Part shown: positions 10,153 to 20,195 of the stretch, in pieces | How the letters are laid out: each line of letters opens with the position of its first letter | How positions within the stretch are numbered: position 1 is the stretch's first letter | Program-made: the position numbers and the translations under genes | The notes under the pieces: model-generated | What the model saw: the letters and a program-made list of their open reading frames with translations, nothing else | What the model was told of the DNA's origin: nothing | Database searches by the model: none | From: Bacteroidota bacterium | Lineage (GTDB): Bacteria; Bacteroidota; Bacteroidia; Chitinophagales; Chitinophagaceae | Assembly: GCA_026391125.1 (NCBI GenBank) | Contig: JAPLEO010000009.1 | Location: 1-64,000, forward strand | Length of the DNA stretch: 64,000 bases | Reading direction: 5' to 3'

Positions 10153-10890
10153 TTAAAAATCGATTCCGATCCATTTTCTCTTGCTGGTCTCGTACTTCTC
10201 AAAATTGAATTTGTAGAGTTTTCCTGGCCTATGAGGCACATCCTGCTCCATTTCATTGATGTCGATCAAGAGGTCCATACTGGCAAATTTCTTCCTGAAA
10301 TTCCGCCTATCCAGACTCACGCCTAAAATGGCTTCATAGAGGTTTTGTAACTCCCGAAGTGAGAATTTCTCGGGCAACAGGTTAAATCCAAGGGGGTGTT
10401 CCTGGATTCGCTTTTGTAACCAGCCATAGCACTCATCTACAATGTCTTTATGGTCAAAAGCCATGTCCTTCAAAGTAGACACACTATGCCAGTTCAGATC
10501 ATTATCATGAATTTTTAGCTGATGGTGATTGATATTCAACAAAGAACAATAAGCTACCGTGATAACCCTTCCACCTGGGTGGCGGGCTGGGTGACTAAAC
10601 GCTCTGACCTGATCCAAAAACACATCATCCATCCCGGTACGCTCTTTTAATACCCGATAAGCGGCTTCGTCTAGCTCCTCATTATCCTTCACAATGTCTC
10701 CTAATAAAGAATAGTGTCCTTCATATAATTCAAGGTCACTCTTGATCACTAAAACCTTTAGCTGACTTTCTTCAAAACCAAAGATGGCGCAGTCTACAGT
10801 TAAAGGAACTTTGGGATATGCTTCTACCAGCTTCCTAGCATCTTTAATGAGATGCTCTTGAGGTTTTTCTTGTGGATTATTTTTCTTCAT
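10153..10890 (-). CDS. NrtR/AraR-like transcriptional regulator (Nudix domain + winged HTH)
   Basis: 245 aa: N-terminal Nudix-like domain (VDCAIFGFEESQLKVLVIKSD...YSLLGDIVKDNEELDEAAYRVLKERTG) and C-terminal wHTH (FSLRELQNLYEAILGVSLDRRNFRKK). Confidence 0.88.
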   Translation of the reverse strand: MKKNNPQEKPQEHLIKDARKLVEAYPKVPLTVDCAIFGFEESQLKVLVIKSDLELYEGHYSLLGDIVKDNEELDEAAYRVLKERTGMDDVFLDQVRAFSHPARHPGGRVITVAYCSLLNINHHQLKIHDNDLNWHSVSTLKDMAFDHKDIVDECYGWLQKRIQEHPLGFNLLPEKFSLRELQNLYEAILGVSLDRRNFRKKFASMDLLIDINEMEQDVPHRPGKLYKFNFEKYETSKRKWIGIDF

Positions 10891-11036
10891 GGCGCAATAA
10901 TTAGGATCACCTTTCCGGCATTCTTCATAACAATCGGGGCGTCAAGATACAAAGATTTCCAATAATGTGTAACTTCTACATAGTAGATATCAATGAATAC
11001 CTTCCAGCCCCTAACTTTATCGGCCAATCAATTTTA

Positions 11037-13142
11037 ATGTATACAGCCACTCAAATACAACAGCAGCAAACTATAACCAGCCAATTCCTACAGACGGGAT
11101 TAGCAGATGAAGCTTCGGTAGACGCCCTGCTACAATTGAAAGATTTATTGCGCTTTCATGAGTATCGTTATTATGTTCTAAACGATCCATTGATCGCCGA
11201 TTTTGAATACGACCAACTCTATAAACAATTACAAGATTTCGAAGCCAAGCATCCTGATTTGATCACGCCTGACTCTCCCACCCAAAGGGTTGGAAATAGC
11301 CTCAATCAAAGCTTTCAGACTGTTGCACACTTAGTGCCGATGCTGAGTCTCGACAATAGTTATAATGCGGATGACCTGATCGACTTTGATCGCAAAGCGC
11401 GTGAACTTAGTGGTACCGAAAATATCAGTTATTGCATTGAACCAAAATTTGACGGTGCTAGCATTTCATTGATCTACGAAAACGACGAATTAATTCGTGC
11501 CATTACAAGGGGTGATGGTGTAGAAGGAGAAGAGATTACCAATAATATTAAACAGATCCGTTCCATCCCGCTTACTGCAAAATTCTCGAATTATGGGATC
11601 TCTCAAATTGAAATCAGAGGCGAGATCATTATGACGAAATCTTCCTTTGATAAATACAATCAGTTTTTAACTGCTCAAGGAAATTCACCACTTGCAAATC
11701 CAAGAAACGCAGCTAGTGGCAGCCTGAGAATGAAAGATCCTAAAGAAGTTGCTCAAAGAAACCTCGATGCATTTTTGTATCATGTTAGTTATTTTCAAAC
11801 GACAGATGGAAAACCCGTTGAGGCACTTAGCACACACGCTGGTGCTCTACAACTCTTATGGGACCTAGGTTTTAGGAGTCCGCAAAAAGAAAAAAGAGTG
11901 GTTCAAGGCATTCAACCAGTGATTGATTATTGTTTGGAATTTGAATCAAAGCGCGATGAATTGCCTTACGAGATCGATGGTATGGTAATCAAAGTGAATA
12001 GCCTTGAGATGCAAGAAAAATTAGGCATGACATCTCACCACCCACGTTGGGCCATCGCTTATAAATTCAAAGCACGCCAAGCTACCACCCGACTCAGAGC
12101 AATAGAATTCCAGGTTGGAAGAACAGGCGCTGTAACACCAGTTGCCAAACTCGACCCGGTATATCTTGGTGGTGTAACCGTCTCTAGCATTTCTGTTCAC
12201 AACGAAGAATATATCAAAGAAAAAGATTTGCAAATTGGCGATCATGTACTCATTGAAAGAGCTGGAGACGTGATTCCACAAATTGTAAAATCGTTACCAG
12301 ATCTTAGGAATGGAGAAGAAACAGCTATTCAATTTCCAAAAACCTGCCCCGTTTGCAATAGCGAATTATTCAAAGAAGAAACAGAAGCAGTATGGCGTTG
12401 TATCAATATCGAATGTGAAGCACAGGTGGTAGAAAAAATGATACACTTTGTGAGTAAAGACGCAATGGATATCAAAAGTTTCGGAGAAGCCAATGTTCGA
12501 AAATTTTATGAATTGGGTTATCTAAAAGATATCCCCGGGATCTATCAATTGCCTTACGAAAAAATTGGAACCCTAGAAGGTTTCGGAAAAAAGAGTCTCG
12601 AAAATTTACAATCTGCGATCGAAGCTTCGAAGCTACAACCCTTACACCGACTCATTTACGCGCTTGGCATTCGCTTCGTTGGTGAAACAACCGCCAAGAC
12701 CCTTGCCAATGCTGTTGAAAATATTTACGATTTTATTTCGAAGGATGAAACAGCGCTTCTTGAATTAGAAGATGTAGGCGTGAAAGTTGCGAAAAGTATT
12801 TGTCATTTCTTTCAGAACGAACAGAATATAGAAATGCTGCATCATTTAGAAGCATTCGGACTTCAATTTAAAAACATCAAAAAAGAAGCAACTGGTGTTG
12901 ATAGTTTAGGCGGACAAACATTCCTTTTTACCGGCACACTCAACAAATTAAAAAGATCTGATGCTGAAGAAATGGTTGAGAAAAATGGCGGGAAGATCAT
13001 GAGTGGAGTGAGCAGCAAACTCAACTATTTAATTGTAGGTGAAGATGCGGGTAGTAAATTAGAAAAAGCAAAAAAGATCAATACCATTCACATCATTTCT
13101 GAAGATGAATTTTTACAACTAATTCAACAAAATCAATCCTAA
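11037..13142 (+). CDS. ligA: NAD-dependent DNA ligase LigA
   Basis: Adenylation motif CIEPKFDGASISL, LANPRNAASGSLRMKD, Zn finger CPVCNSELFKEETEAVWRCINIEC, C-terminal BRCT. The ORF track starts at 10965; 11037 (MYTATQ) is a likelier start. Confidence 0.95.
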   Translation: MYTATQIQQQQTITSQFLQTGLADEASVDALLQLKDLLRFHEYRYYVLNDPLIADFEYDQLYKQLQDFEAKHPDLITPDSPTQRVGNSLNQSFQTVAHLVPMLSLDNSYNADDLIDFDRKARELSGTENISYCIEPKFDGASISLIYENDELIRAITRGDGVEGEEITNNIKQIRSIPLTAKFSNYGISQIEIRGEIIMTKSSFDKYNQFLTAQGNSPLANPRNAASGSLRMKDPKEVAQRNLDAFLYHVSYFQTTDGKPVEALSTHAGALQLLWDLGFRSPQKEKRVVQGIQPVIDYCLEFESKRDELPYEIDGMVIKVNSLEMQEKLGMTSHHPRWAIAYKFKARQATTRLRAIEFQVGRTGAVTPVAKLDPVYLGGVTVSSISVHNEEYIKEKDLQIGDHVLIERAGDVIPQIVKSLPDLRNGEETAIQFPKTCPVCNSELFKEETEAVWRCINIECEAQVVEKMIHFVSKDAMDIKSFGEANVRKFYELGYLKDIPGIYQLPYEKIGTLEGFGKKSLENLQSAIEASKLQPLHRLIYALGIRFVGETTAKTLANAVENIYDFISKDETALLELEDVGVKVAKSICHFFQNEQNIEMLHHLEAFGLQFKNIKKEATGVDSLGGQTFLFTGTLNKLKRSDAEEMVEKNGGKIMSGVSSKLNYLIVGEDAGSKLEKAKKINTIHIISEDEFLQLIQQNQS

Positions 13143-13143
13143 C

Positions 13144-13815
13144 ATGTTACAAGCAACTACATTAAAATTCTTACAATCGCTTAAGAAAAATAATAGCAAG
13201 GAATGGTTTGATGTAAATAGAAAACAATACGAAATTGCTAAGGCAGATTTTGCTACCCTAGTTGATTCTGTCATAAAAACATTAGCAAAAAAAGATTCGA
13301 GTATTGCACACCTCAATGCTAAGAATTGTATGTTCAGGATCAATCGCGACGTACGTTTCAGCAAAAACAAAGACCCCTATAAAACCAATATGGGTGCTAG
13401 CATTACTGCAGGAGGAAAAAAAATTGCGATGGCTGGATATTATTTTCACTTAGAACCCGGTGGTAATAGTTTTGTAGGTGGTGGTTTATATATGGCTGAA
13501 CCAGATAAACTAAAGAAAGTGCGACAAGAAATCGATTATAACTGGGATGCATTTTCTAAAATTCTTCACAACAAAAAGTTCAAAGAACAGTACACCGATT
13601 TGGATAGATCAGAAGGCATGTCGCTGGTTAGAGAACCTAAGGGATATGAAAAAGATAATCCTGCGATCGACTACATCAAATTAAAAAGTTGGATCGCTTT
13701 AAAACCAATTGCCGACAAGGAATTGACAGGAAAAGAATTGGTTAAAACAATTACCACAGCTTTTGAAGCGCTATACCCAATGATCGTTTTTTTGAATGAG
13801 GCATTAGCAGATTAA
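13144..13815 (+). CDS. DUF2461 (TIGR02453-like) domain protein
   Basis: 223 aa, FLQSLKKNNSKEWFDVNRKQYE and FRINRDVRFSKNKDPYKTNMG motifs. Confidence 0.85.
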   Translation: MLQATTLKFLQSLKKNNSKEWFDVNRKQYEIAKADFATLVDSVIKTLAKKDSSIAHLNAKNCMFRINRDVRFSKNKDPYKTNMGASITAGGKKIAMAGYYFHLEPGGNSFVGGGLYMAEPDKLKKVRQEIDYNWDAFSKILHNKKFKEQYTDLDRSEGMSLVREPKGYEKDNPAIDYIKLKSWIALKPIADKELTGKELVKTITTAFEALYPMIVFLNEALAD

Positions 13816-13822
13816 AACAACT

Positions 13823-15316
13823 TTAATTTTCGTAGTTCGCTAAATCGTTAAATGCCATACCAATACATTCAATGATATCGGACGCAAGTAGTGATTCGGT
13901 TGATTGAAAGCCAAGTGCTAAATCTGCAGCCAAGCCATGTAAGTATACACCCAGTATAGCAGCTACTGTAGAAGCATATCCCTGTGCCAGTAAAGAAGTG
14001 ATGATACCGCTCAAAGTATCGCCAGAACCGGCTTTCGCGAGTCCAACATTACCTGTACTATTGAACCAAGCTTTTCCTTTCGCAGCAATTAATGTATGAT
14101 GACCTTTTACTAAAATGATCAGTTGGTGTTGCTCAGATAGTTGAACAGCTTTTTGCCATCTTTTAAATTCATTGGCTGATTCACCAAATAAACGATCGAA
14201 CTCTTTTGGGTGTGGCGTAAGAATTGAATCAGAACTGATCCTTGAAAGCCAGTCCGGATGTTTAGAAAGAATCGTGATCGCATCTGCATCAAGTAATATC
14301 GGCTTTTTGAAATGTTCAATTATATTTTCTAAGACGGTTTCTGAATCTAGGTCTGTACCTATACCCGGACCAATTCCAATCGTTGAAAATTTATCAAAAT
14401 CAACGACTGAAGTTTCTCTATTCAAGACCATTGCCTCAGGAATTGCAGTGTGAATTTCAGCATCGGTATTTGTAGGAATTGAAATAGTAAGCATCCCTAT
14501 TCCAGAACGCATCGCAGCTCTTGCAGAAAGAATGGCAGCTCCCATTTTTCCAATACTTCCAGCAATCAACAATGCATGACCAAATTTTCCTTTATGAGAA
14601 AAATCGTTCCTTGGCTTAACAAGTAATCTTACTTTTTCTTTTTCCAATAAATCATAATCAGAAGCTACGGTTTTCAAAAACCCTGGCTGTAATTGGATAT
14701 TTAAGAGTACTACATTTCCAAAATGAGGCGCGTTCTCAGCTGCTAGAAAACAAAGTTTTAATGCCTGAAAACTAAAAGTGGTATTGGCTTTGATGATGGT
14801 GTTGCCATTAGATGATTGGTCAACATACATACCAGAAGGAATATCAATTGAAATAATTTGTGCCCCAGATAAATTCAAAAATTCAACTAGGGCTTTCGGT
14901 AGTTCAATCAACTCTGACTTTAATCCTGTACCATACAATGCATCGATCAATAAGTCGGTTTCTTGTACAATTGGAAACGCCTCTGCTGATTGTATAAAAT
15001 GAATCTCTGTAGTAAAACTATGCAGCCGATGCAAATTGGCTTGAAAGTCGTTGCTTCCAATTTTTCCTTGCTCCAACACATATACTGATACCTCGTATCC
15101 TCTACCAATTAATAGTCTTGCAATGGCTAATCCATCGCCTCCATTATTTCCTTTGGCACAAAAAACTTTAATGACTTGATCGATAGAAAAATATCTGGCA
15201 ATTGTTTCTGTGCAAAGCAATGCTGCGCGTTCCATCAATTCGATAGAACTAATGGGTTCATGGCAAATGGTATAAGCATCCCATTCTTGAAACTGTTTAG
15301 CGGAAAGCAACTTCAT
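13823..15316 (-). CDS. nnrD/nnrE: Bifunctional NAD(P)H-hydrate epimerase / ADP-dependent NAD(P)H-hydrate dehydratase
   Basis: N-terminal YjeF_N (CAKGNNGGDGLAIARLL) and C-terminal carbohydrate-kinase-like domain (LTPHPKEFDRL, AKAGSGDTLSGII). Confidence 0.93.
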   Translation of the reverse strand: MKLLSAKQFQEWDAYTICHEPISSIELMERAALLCTETIARYFSIDQVIKVFCAKGNNGGDGLAIARLLIGRGYEVSVYVLEQGKIGSNDFQANLHRLHSFTTEIHFIQSAEAFPIVQETDLLIDALYGTGLKSELIELPKALVEFLNLSGAQIISIDIPSGMYVDQSSNGNTIIKANTTFSFQALKLCFLAAENAPHFGNVVLLNIQLQPGFLKTVASDYDLLEKEKVRLLVKPRNDFSHKGKFGHALLIAGSIGKMGAAILSARAAMRSGIGMLTISIPTNTDAEIHTAIPEAMVLNRETSVVDFDKFSTIGIGPGIGTDLDSETVLENIIEHFKKPILLDADAITILSKHPDWLSRISSDSILTPHPKEFDRLFGESANEFKRWQKAVQLSEQHQLIILVKGHHTLIAAKGKAWFNSTGNVGLAKAGSGDTLSGIITSLLAQGYASTVAAILGVYLHGLAADLALGFQSTESLLASDIIECIGMAFNDLANYEN

Positions 15317-15372
15317 AGCTTCAGTAATTACCTAAAGTTACTAAGCAATTACCGATTGCAACAAAAACAAAA

Positions 15373-15400
15373 CCCCCTCCCGAGTACTCGGGAATGGGGG
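15373..15400. terminator. Bidirectional hairpin terminator
   Basis: CCCCCtCCCGAGTACTCGGGaatGGGGG flanked by A- and T-rich tracts between two minus-strand genes. Confidence 0.75.
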
Positions 15401-15425
15401 CTTTGAAAAAACTCAAACTAAAAAC

Positions 15426-16415
15426 TTATAACAAACCTTTTGAGATCATATATTCTGCGATTTGAATGGCGTTTGTTGCAGCTCCTTTTCTAAGATTATC
15501 GCTCACGATCCACATGTTCAATGTTTTATCCTGAGTTTCATCTCTACGAAGTCTACCTACAAACACTTCATCCTTCTCGTGTGCCCATAAAGGCATTGGA
15601 TATAATTGGTTCGCATCATCTTGTTGTAAAATAATTCCAGGAGAACCTGCCAATAAAGTTTTAACCTCTTCCAAATCGAATTCGTTTTCAAACTCTACAT
15701 TCACGCTTTCGCTATGTCCGCCAACTACAGGAATACGAACCGTAGTAGCAGTTACGCGAATACTATCATCTTGCATGATCTTATTGGTTTCTTTCACCAT
15801 TTTCATTTCTTCTTTGGTGTAACCATTATCCAAAAACACATCGATCTGTGGGATCACGTTCAAGTCGATCTGGTATTTGTACGCCATTTCTCCTTCAACT
15901 CCTTTTCTTTCATTGAATAATTGATCGACCGCTTTTTTACCAGTACCTGTAACACTTTGATAAGTGCTTACTACTACTCTTTTGATTTTGTACTTGCTGT
16001 GCAATGGTTGCAATGCAACTACCATTTGAATCGTAGAACAGTTCGGATTTGCGATGATAAAATCTTCGGCAGTTAATACACTTGCATTAACTTCTGGAAC
16101 CACTAATTTTTTGGTAGGGTCCATTCTCCATGCAGATGAGTTATCAATCACTCTAATACCAGCAGCTGCAAATTTTGGAGCCCATTCAAGAGAGGTACCA
16201 CCACCAGCAGAGAAGATAGCCACGGCAGGTTTGGCTGCAATTCCGTCTTCCATGCTCACTATCTTATAGCTTTTACCCTTAAAGATCACTTCTTTACCTA
16301 CTGACCTTTCGGAAGCTACCGGAACAATTTCTGAAACCGGAAAATTACGTTCTTCTAAAACCTGCAACATTTTAGTGCCTACTAAGCCGGTGGCACCTAC
16401 TACGGCTACTTTCAT
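15426..16415 (-). CDS. asd: Aspartate-semialdehyde dehydrogenase
   Basis: MKVAVVGATGLVGTKMLQVLEERNFP, NPNCSTIQMVVALQPL active-site Cys, GGHSESVNVEFE. Confidence 0.95.
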   Translation of the reverse strand: MKVAVVGATGLVGTKMLQVLEERNFPVSEIVPVASERSVGKEVIFKGKSYKIVSMEDGIAAKPAVAIFSAGGGTSLEWAPKFAAAGIRVIDNSSAWRMDPTKKLVVPEVNASVLTAEDFIIANPNCSTIQMVVALQPLHSKYKIKRVVVSTYQSVTGTGKKAVDQLFNERKGVEGEMAYKYQIDLNVIPQIDVFLDNGYTKEEMKMVKETNKIMQDDSIRVTATTVRIPVVGGHSESVNVEFENEFDLEEVKTLLAGSPGIILQQDDANQLYPMPLWAHEKDEVFVGRLRRDETQDKTLNMWIVSDNLRKGAATNAIQIAEYMISKGLL

Positions 16416-16445
16416 TTTTTATTTTTTAATTGATTGAAAATTAAA

Positions 16446-16470
16446 AGGCCTCCCCAATTTGGGAAGGCCT
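16446..16470. terminator. Hairpin terminator
   Basis: AGGCCTcCCCAAtTTGGGaAGGCCT, downstream (minus strand) of the PfkB-family gene. Confidence 0.6.
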
Positions 16471-16612
16471 CTAAGTATATTGATCATACACAACGTTGAG
16501 ACACCTTCCCTTTAGAGAGGTTTCTTATTACGTTTTGTATGTTTCATTGTCATCATTGCGTTGCGAAAATATTGTGAATGCTTAAATATGCCAAAATTAT
16601 TTTCAATTAAAC

Positions 16613-17533
16613 TTAAACTAGTTCAATATCAAAGTTTACTAACTGAACAAATTCAGCAATTCTAGCATCGATATCAGCTTTATTAATTTCTCTTAAGCGC
16701 TCAGTTCCAAATTTCTCCACACAGAACGAAGCCATCGCAGAACCCACGATGATCGCGGTTTTCATGTTTTCGAAAGAAATGTCCTTGGTCCTTGCGATAT
16801 GTCCGATAAAGCCACCAGCAAAAGTATCACCAGCACCTGTTGGATCAAATACTTCTTCAAGTGGTAATGCTGGAGCAAAGAAAACTTTTTCACCATGGAA
16901 AAGTAAAGCACCATGCTCTCCTTTTTTAATGATCAAAAATTTTGGTCCCATTTTCATAATGGTCTTTGCAGCTTTCACTAAAGAAAAATCTCCACTTAAC
17001 TGACGGGCTTCACTATCGTTCACCATCAAGACATCCACCAATGCGATTGTTTTCTTCAATTCTTCCATTGCAATCTCCATCCAGAAATTCATGGTATCCA
17101 TGATGATCAACTTAGGCTTAGTTTTCAACTGCTCAATGACTGAGCGCTGAACCTCTGGTGCTAGGTTTCCCAACATCAAAAACTCACAATCCTGATAGCT
17201 ATCCGGAACAACTGGTTGAAAATTTGCTAATACATTCAATTGAGTTTCGAGTGTATCACGGGTATTCATATCCATGTGATAACGACCACTCCAGAAAAAA
17301 GTTTTTTCGTCTTTTTTAATTTGAACACCTTCGAGTTCTACTTTTCTATCTGTTAGTGCAGTTAATTCCGCATCCGGAAAATCACCACCTACTACTGAGA
17401 TTTGCTTAACTGCTGTAAAATTTGAGGCGCACCAAGCGATATAAGTGCCTGCGCCACCAATAATTTTATCACTTTTTCCAAAGGGGGTTTCAATAGCATC
17501 AAAAGCCATTGAACCAACTACTACTAAAGACAT
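16613..17533 (-). CDS. PfkB family carbohydrate kinase
   Basis: 306 aa, GGAGTYIAW near N-terminus, FDPTGAGDTFAGGFIGHIA C-terminal PfkB signature. Confidence 0.9.
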   Translation of the reverse strand: MSLVVVGSMAFDAIETPFGKSDKIIGGAGTYIAWCASNFTAVKQISVVGGDFPDAELTALTDRKVELEGVQIKKDEKTFFWSGRYHMDMNTRDTLETQLNVLANFQPVVPDSYQDCEFLMLGNLAPEVQRSVIEQLKTKPKLIIMDTMNFWMEIAMEELKKTIALVDVLMVNDSEARQLSGDFSLVKAAKTIMKMGPKFLIIKKGEHGALLFHGEKVFFAPALPLEEVFDPTGAGDTFAGGFIGHIARTKDISFENMKTAIIVGSAMASFCVEKFGTERLREINKADIDARIAEFVQLVNFDIELV

Positions 17534-17693
17534 AATGTAAGGTTTGTTATCGGGTTGCGAAACTAGGTGATTTAAGGCTAATACCCTTTACAGATAGCTC
17601 TTTTCTTTTATAAAAGCGTAAAAAAGCTAGGATGATTCCATGTTTTGAAATGTCAAAAACTAACAAAAAAACTTTTTTTCACCCAAAATGGCG

Positions 17694-17707
17694 CTAACAT
17701 TCGTTAG
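17694..17707. promoter_or_regulatory. Candidate PaaR-type operator CTAACattcGTTAG
   Basis: Inverted repeat upstream of the tetR-paaE unit; same CTAAC-N4-GTTAG form as upstream of paaA. Confidence 0.65.
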
Positions 17708-17724
17708 TATATTATCTTTACGGA

Positions 17725-18318
17725 ATGGCAAGAATTAAAACAGAAAACAATCTTACTCGGAAAGAAGTCATTGTCTCTAAGGCAGCAACCCTATTTAGGG
17801 AAAAAGGATTTAAAGCGGCCAGTATGCGCGATTTGGCTGAAGCAGTTGGCGTTGAAGCAGCTAGCTTATACAATCACATTAAATCGAAAACAGAGATCCT
17901 ACACGAGTTATGTTTTAGTGTAGCAAATCGCTTTTTACATAAAATTGATGAAGTGGAGGCAGAACAATCAGGTTCTGTTGCAAAGATTGAAAAGTTGCTT
18001 CGTTTCCACATTAATGAAATGATTCATCACTATGAAGAAGTATATGTGAGCGATCGTGAATGGAAACATTTGTCAGATCCTTATCTATCCAATTTTCAAA
18101 ATCAAAGAAGGATTTATCGTAAACGTTTTGCTGCAATTATCGAAACTGGCATATATAAAAACGAGATCAAAAAAATTGATGCCCCTACTGCAGTCCTAAT
18201 TATGTTACACGCCATCAGTGGTATTGAAAGCTGGCATCGATCAACTCAAAAAATTACCGCTGAAGAATTAGAAGAAAATATGATCAGCATTCTAGTGGGC
18301 GGGTTGGTGAATCGTTAA
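17725..18318 (+). CDS. TetR family transcriptional regulator (PaaR-like by context)
   Basis: N-terminal TetR HTH (AATLFREKGFKAASMRDLAEAVGVEAASLYNHIKSK); next to paaE. Confidence 0.88.
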   Translation: MARIKTENNLTRKEVIVSKAATLFREKGFKAASMRDLAEAVGVEAASLYNHIKSKTEILHELCFSVANRFLHKIDEVEAEQSGSVAKIEKLLRFHINEMIHHYEEVYVSDREWKHLSDPYLSNFQNQRRIYRKRFAAIIETGIYKNEIKKIDAPTAVLIMLHAISGIESWHRSTQKITAEELEENMISILVGGLVNR

Positions 18319-18326
18319 TTAAAACT

Positions 18327-19403
18327 ATGTCCTTGCAATTCAACAAACTCAAGGTTAAAGAAGTACGTAAAGAAACGGCCGACTGTGTTTCTATTGTATT
18401 CGATATACCCAAACATCTGGAAGCTCTTTACAGCTTTAAACAGGGTCAATACATTACAATCAAAAAAGACTTTAATGGCGAAGCTATTCGCCGAAACTAT
18501 TCGATCTGTAGTAGTCCGTTTGATCAGGAATTGAGAATTGCAGTAAAGAAAATTCCAAATGGTATTTTTTCTACCTATGCAAATGACCAGCTTCAAAAGT
18601 TTGATGAGTTAGAAGTGTTTCCCCCAGCAGGTAAATTTTTTTCAGAACTTTCAGAAGAACATGAAAATAATTATGTTGCTTTTGCGGCTGGCAGTGGTAT
18701 CACTCCTATTCTTTCGATTATTAAAACAACACTATTAACTGAAAGAAAAAGTAGTTTCACTTTAGTGTATGGGAATAGAAATAGGTACTCCATTCTTTTT
18801 AAAGAAGCGCTAGAAGCCTTGAAGAATAAGTATCTCGACCGTTTTCGAATCATCTATATTCTTTCAAGAGAAAAAACAGAAAGTGATTTGCATTTCGGAA
18901 GAATTGATGAAGAGAAATGTCAAAGAATTTTGAGTAGCACCATTGATCCACAAAAAATAAATGCGTTTTTTTTATGCGGACCAGAAGAGATGATCTTTTC
19001 TGTAAAAGCATTTCTAAAAACTATTTCTATTAACGATACAAAAATTCATTTCGAATTATTCAACATATCCAATAGTGTTGCCCCTAAAAATACGATCCTA
19101 TCAAATTCGAATGATGCGGGAATCAATAGCAAAATAACTGTAAAACAAGATGGACGTTCCTTCGATTTTTTGCTACCCTATCATGGCAATTCTATCCTAA
19201 ACGCCGCCATGGCTACTGGTGCAGATCTTCCATTTGCTTGTAAGAAAGGAGTTTGCTGTACTTGTAAAGCAAAATTAATAGAAGGCGAAGTTGAGATGGA
19301 CAGGGTATATGGACTAGAGCCTGATGAAATTGATCAAGGATATATTCTTACTTGCCAAGCACACCCAAGATCAGAAAAAATTGTGGTTGATTTTGATATT
19401 TAA
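18327..19403 (+). CDS. paaE: Phenylacetyl-CoA epoxidase subunit PaaE (ferredoxin reductase with C-terminal 2Fe-2S)
   Basis: FAD/NAD-binding reductase (RRNYSICSSP, GSGITPILSIIK) and CKKGVCCTCKAKLIEGEVEM...LTCQAHP 2Fe-2S motif; paaABCD nearby. Confidence 0.92.
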   Translation: MSLQFNKLKVKEVRKETADCVSIVFDIPKHLEALYSFKQGQYITIKKDFNGEAIRRNYSICSSPFDQELRIAVKKIPNGIFSTYANDQLQKFDELEVFPPAGKFFSELSEEHENNYVAFAAGSGITPILSIIKTTLLTERKSSFTLVYGNRNRYSILFKEALEALKNKYLDRFRIIYILSREKTESDLHFGRIDEEKCQRILSSTIDPQKINAFFLCGPEEMIFSVKAFLKTISINDTKIHFELFNISNSVAPKNTILSNSNDAGINSKITVKQDGRSFDFLLPYHGNSILNAAMATGADLPFACKKGVCCTCKAKLIEGEVEMDRVYGLEPDEIDQGYILTCQAHPRSEKIVVDFDI

Positions 19404-20071
19404 TGCATCAGTTGAAGTTGGATGATCTTTTTCCAAATATCGTAGCCTTTCTCATTCATATGCAATTTACCCTCACGAAATAGATCAGGGTTCACTGTTG
19501 AATCGTTGAGCAGCATGGCATGGTGTACATCTAAAAAAATTGACTTTGGTTGAGTTTTAATGTATGCTTCAATTTTTTGATTGGCATCAACGATCACTGA
19601 TTCTAAATGCCATCTACTTGGGCAAGGTTTTATTGAAATAAAAACTACTTCCGCATTGGGCAAGCCTGTTCTAATAGTTTGGTACAATTTTTTATACCTA
19701 TCCAAAACTTCTACTGCTATGGCATTTTCAGGTGTTGAGAGATCATTCTCTCCAGCATAGATAAATATTTGTTTTGGCTGATAAGGGATTACAATATCAT
19801 TTACATATAGGGTCAAATCAGGAATAGTAGAACCTCCAAACCCCCGATTGATGATGGGATATCCAGGAAAATCTGTTTCCAAAGTAGTCCATAAAGTAAA
19901 GCTTGAACTACCTATGAATAAGATGCTATTTTTTGCAGGTGCAACTATTTTATCTTTTTCTAAGAACGCATGTATATCGTTTCTAAAAGGATTCCTATGA
20001 ATACATGAAGTGAAACTCAATAAGAAAAGAATCAACAAAATCGTTAGTCTACTTCTCAATATTTTATTCAT
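19400..20071 (-). CDS. SGNH/GDSL-family hydrolase, putative lipoprotein
   Basis: ILFIGSSSFTLWTTLETDFPGYPIINRGFGGSTIPD, IYAGENDL, C-terminal DxxH-type (HMNEKGYDIW); lipobox SFTSCIH. Confidence 0.88.
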   Translation of the reverse strand: MNKILRSRLTILLILFLLSFTSCIHRNPFRNDIHAFLEKDKIVAPAKNSILFIGSSSFTLWTTLETDFPGYPIINRGFGGSTIPDLTLYVNDIVIPYQPKQIFIYAGENDLSTPENAIAVEVLDRYKKLYQTIRTGLPNAEVVFISIKPCPSRWHLESVIVDANQKIEAYIKTQPKSIFLDVHHAMLLNDSTVNPDLFREGKLHMNEKGYDIWKKIIQLQLMH

Positions 20072-20137
20072 AAGTGTAATTTACATAATACCTTCAAATT
20101 GCTGCCGATATTCTTAACAAATCAACCTATCAAAACC

Positions 20138-20153
20138 GCTAACAAATGTTAGC
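20138..20153. promoter_or_regulatory. Candidate PaaR-type operator GCTAACAaaTGTTAGC
   Basis: Perfect 7-bp inverted repeat with 2-nt spacer upstream of paaA. Confidence 0.7.
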
Positions 20154-20195
20154 TTATCCATTTACTTTCTTTATTTTTACTTACAAGCATTGCAC

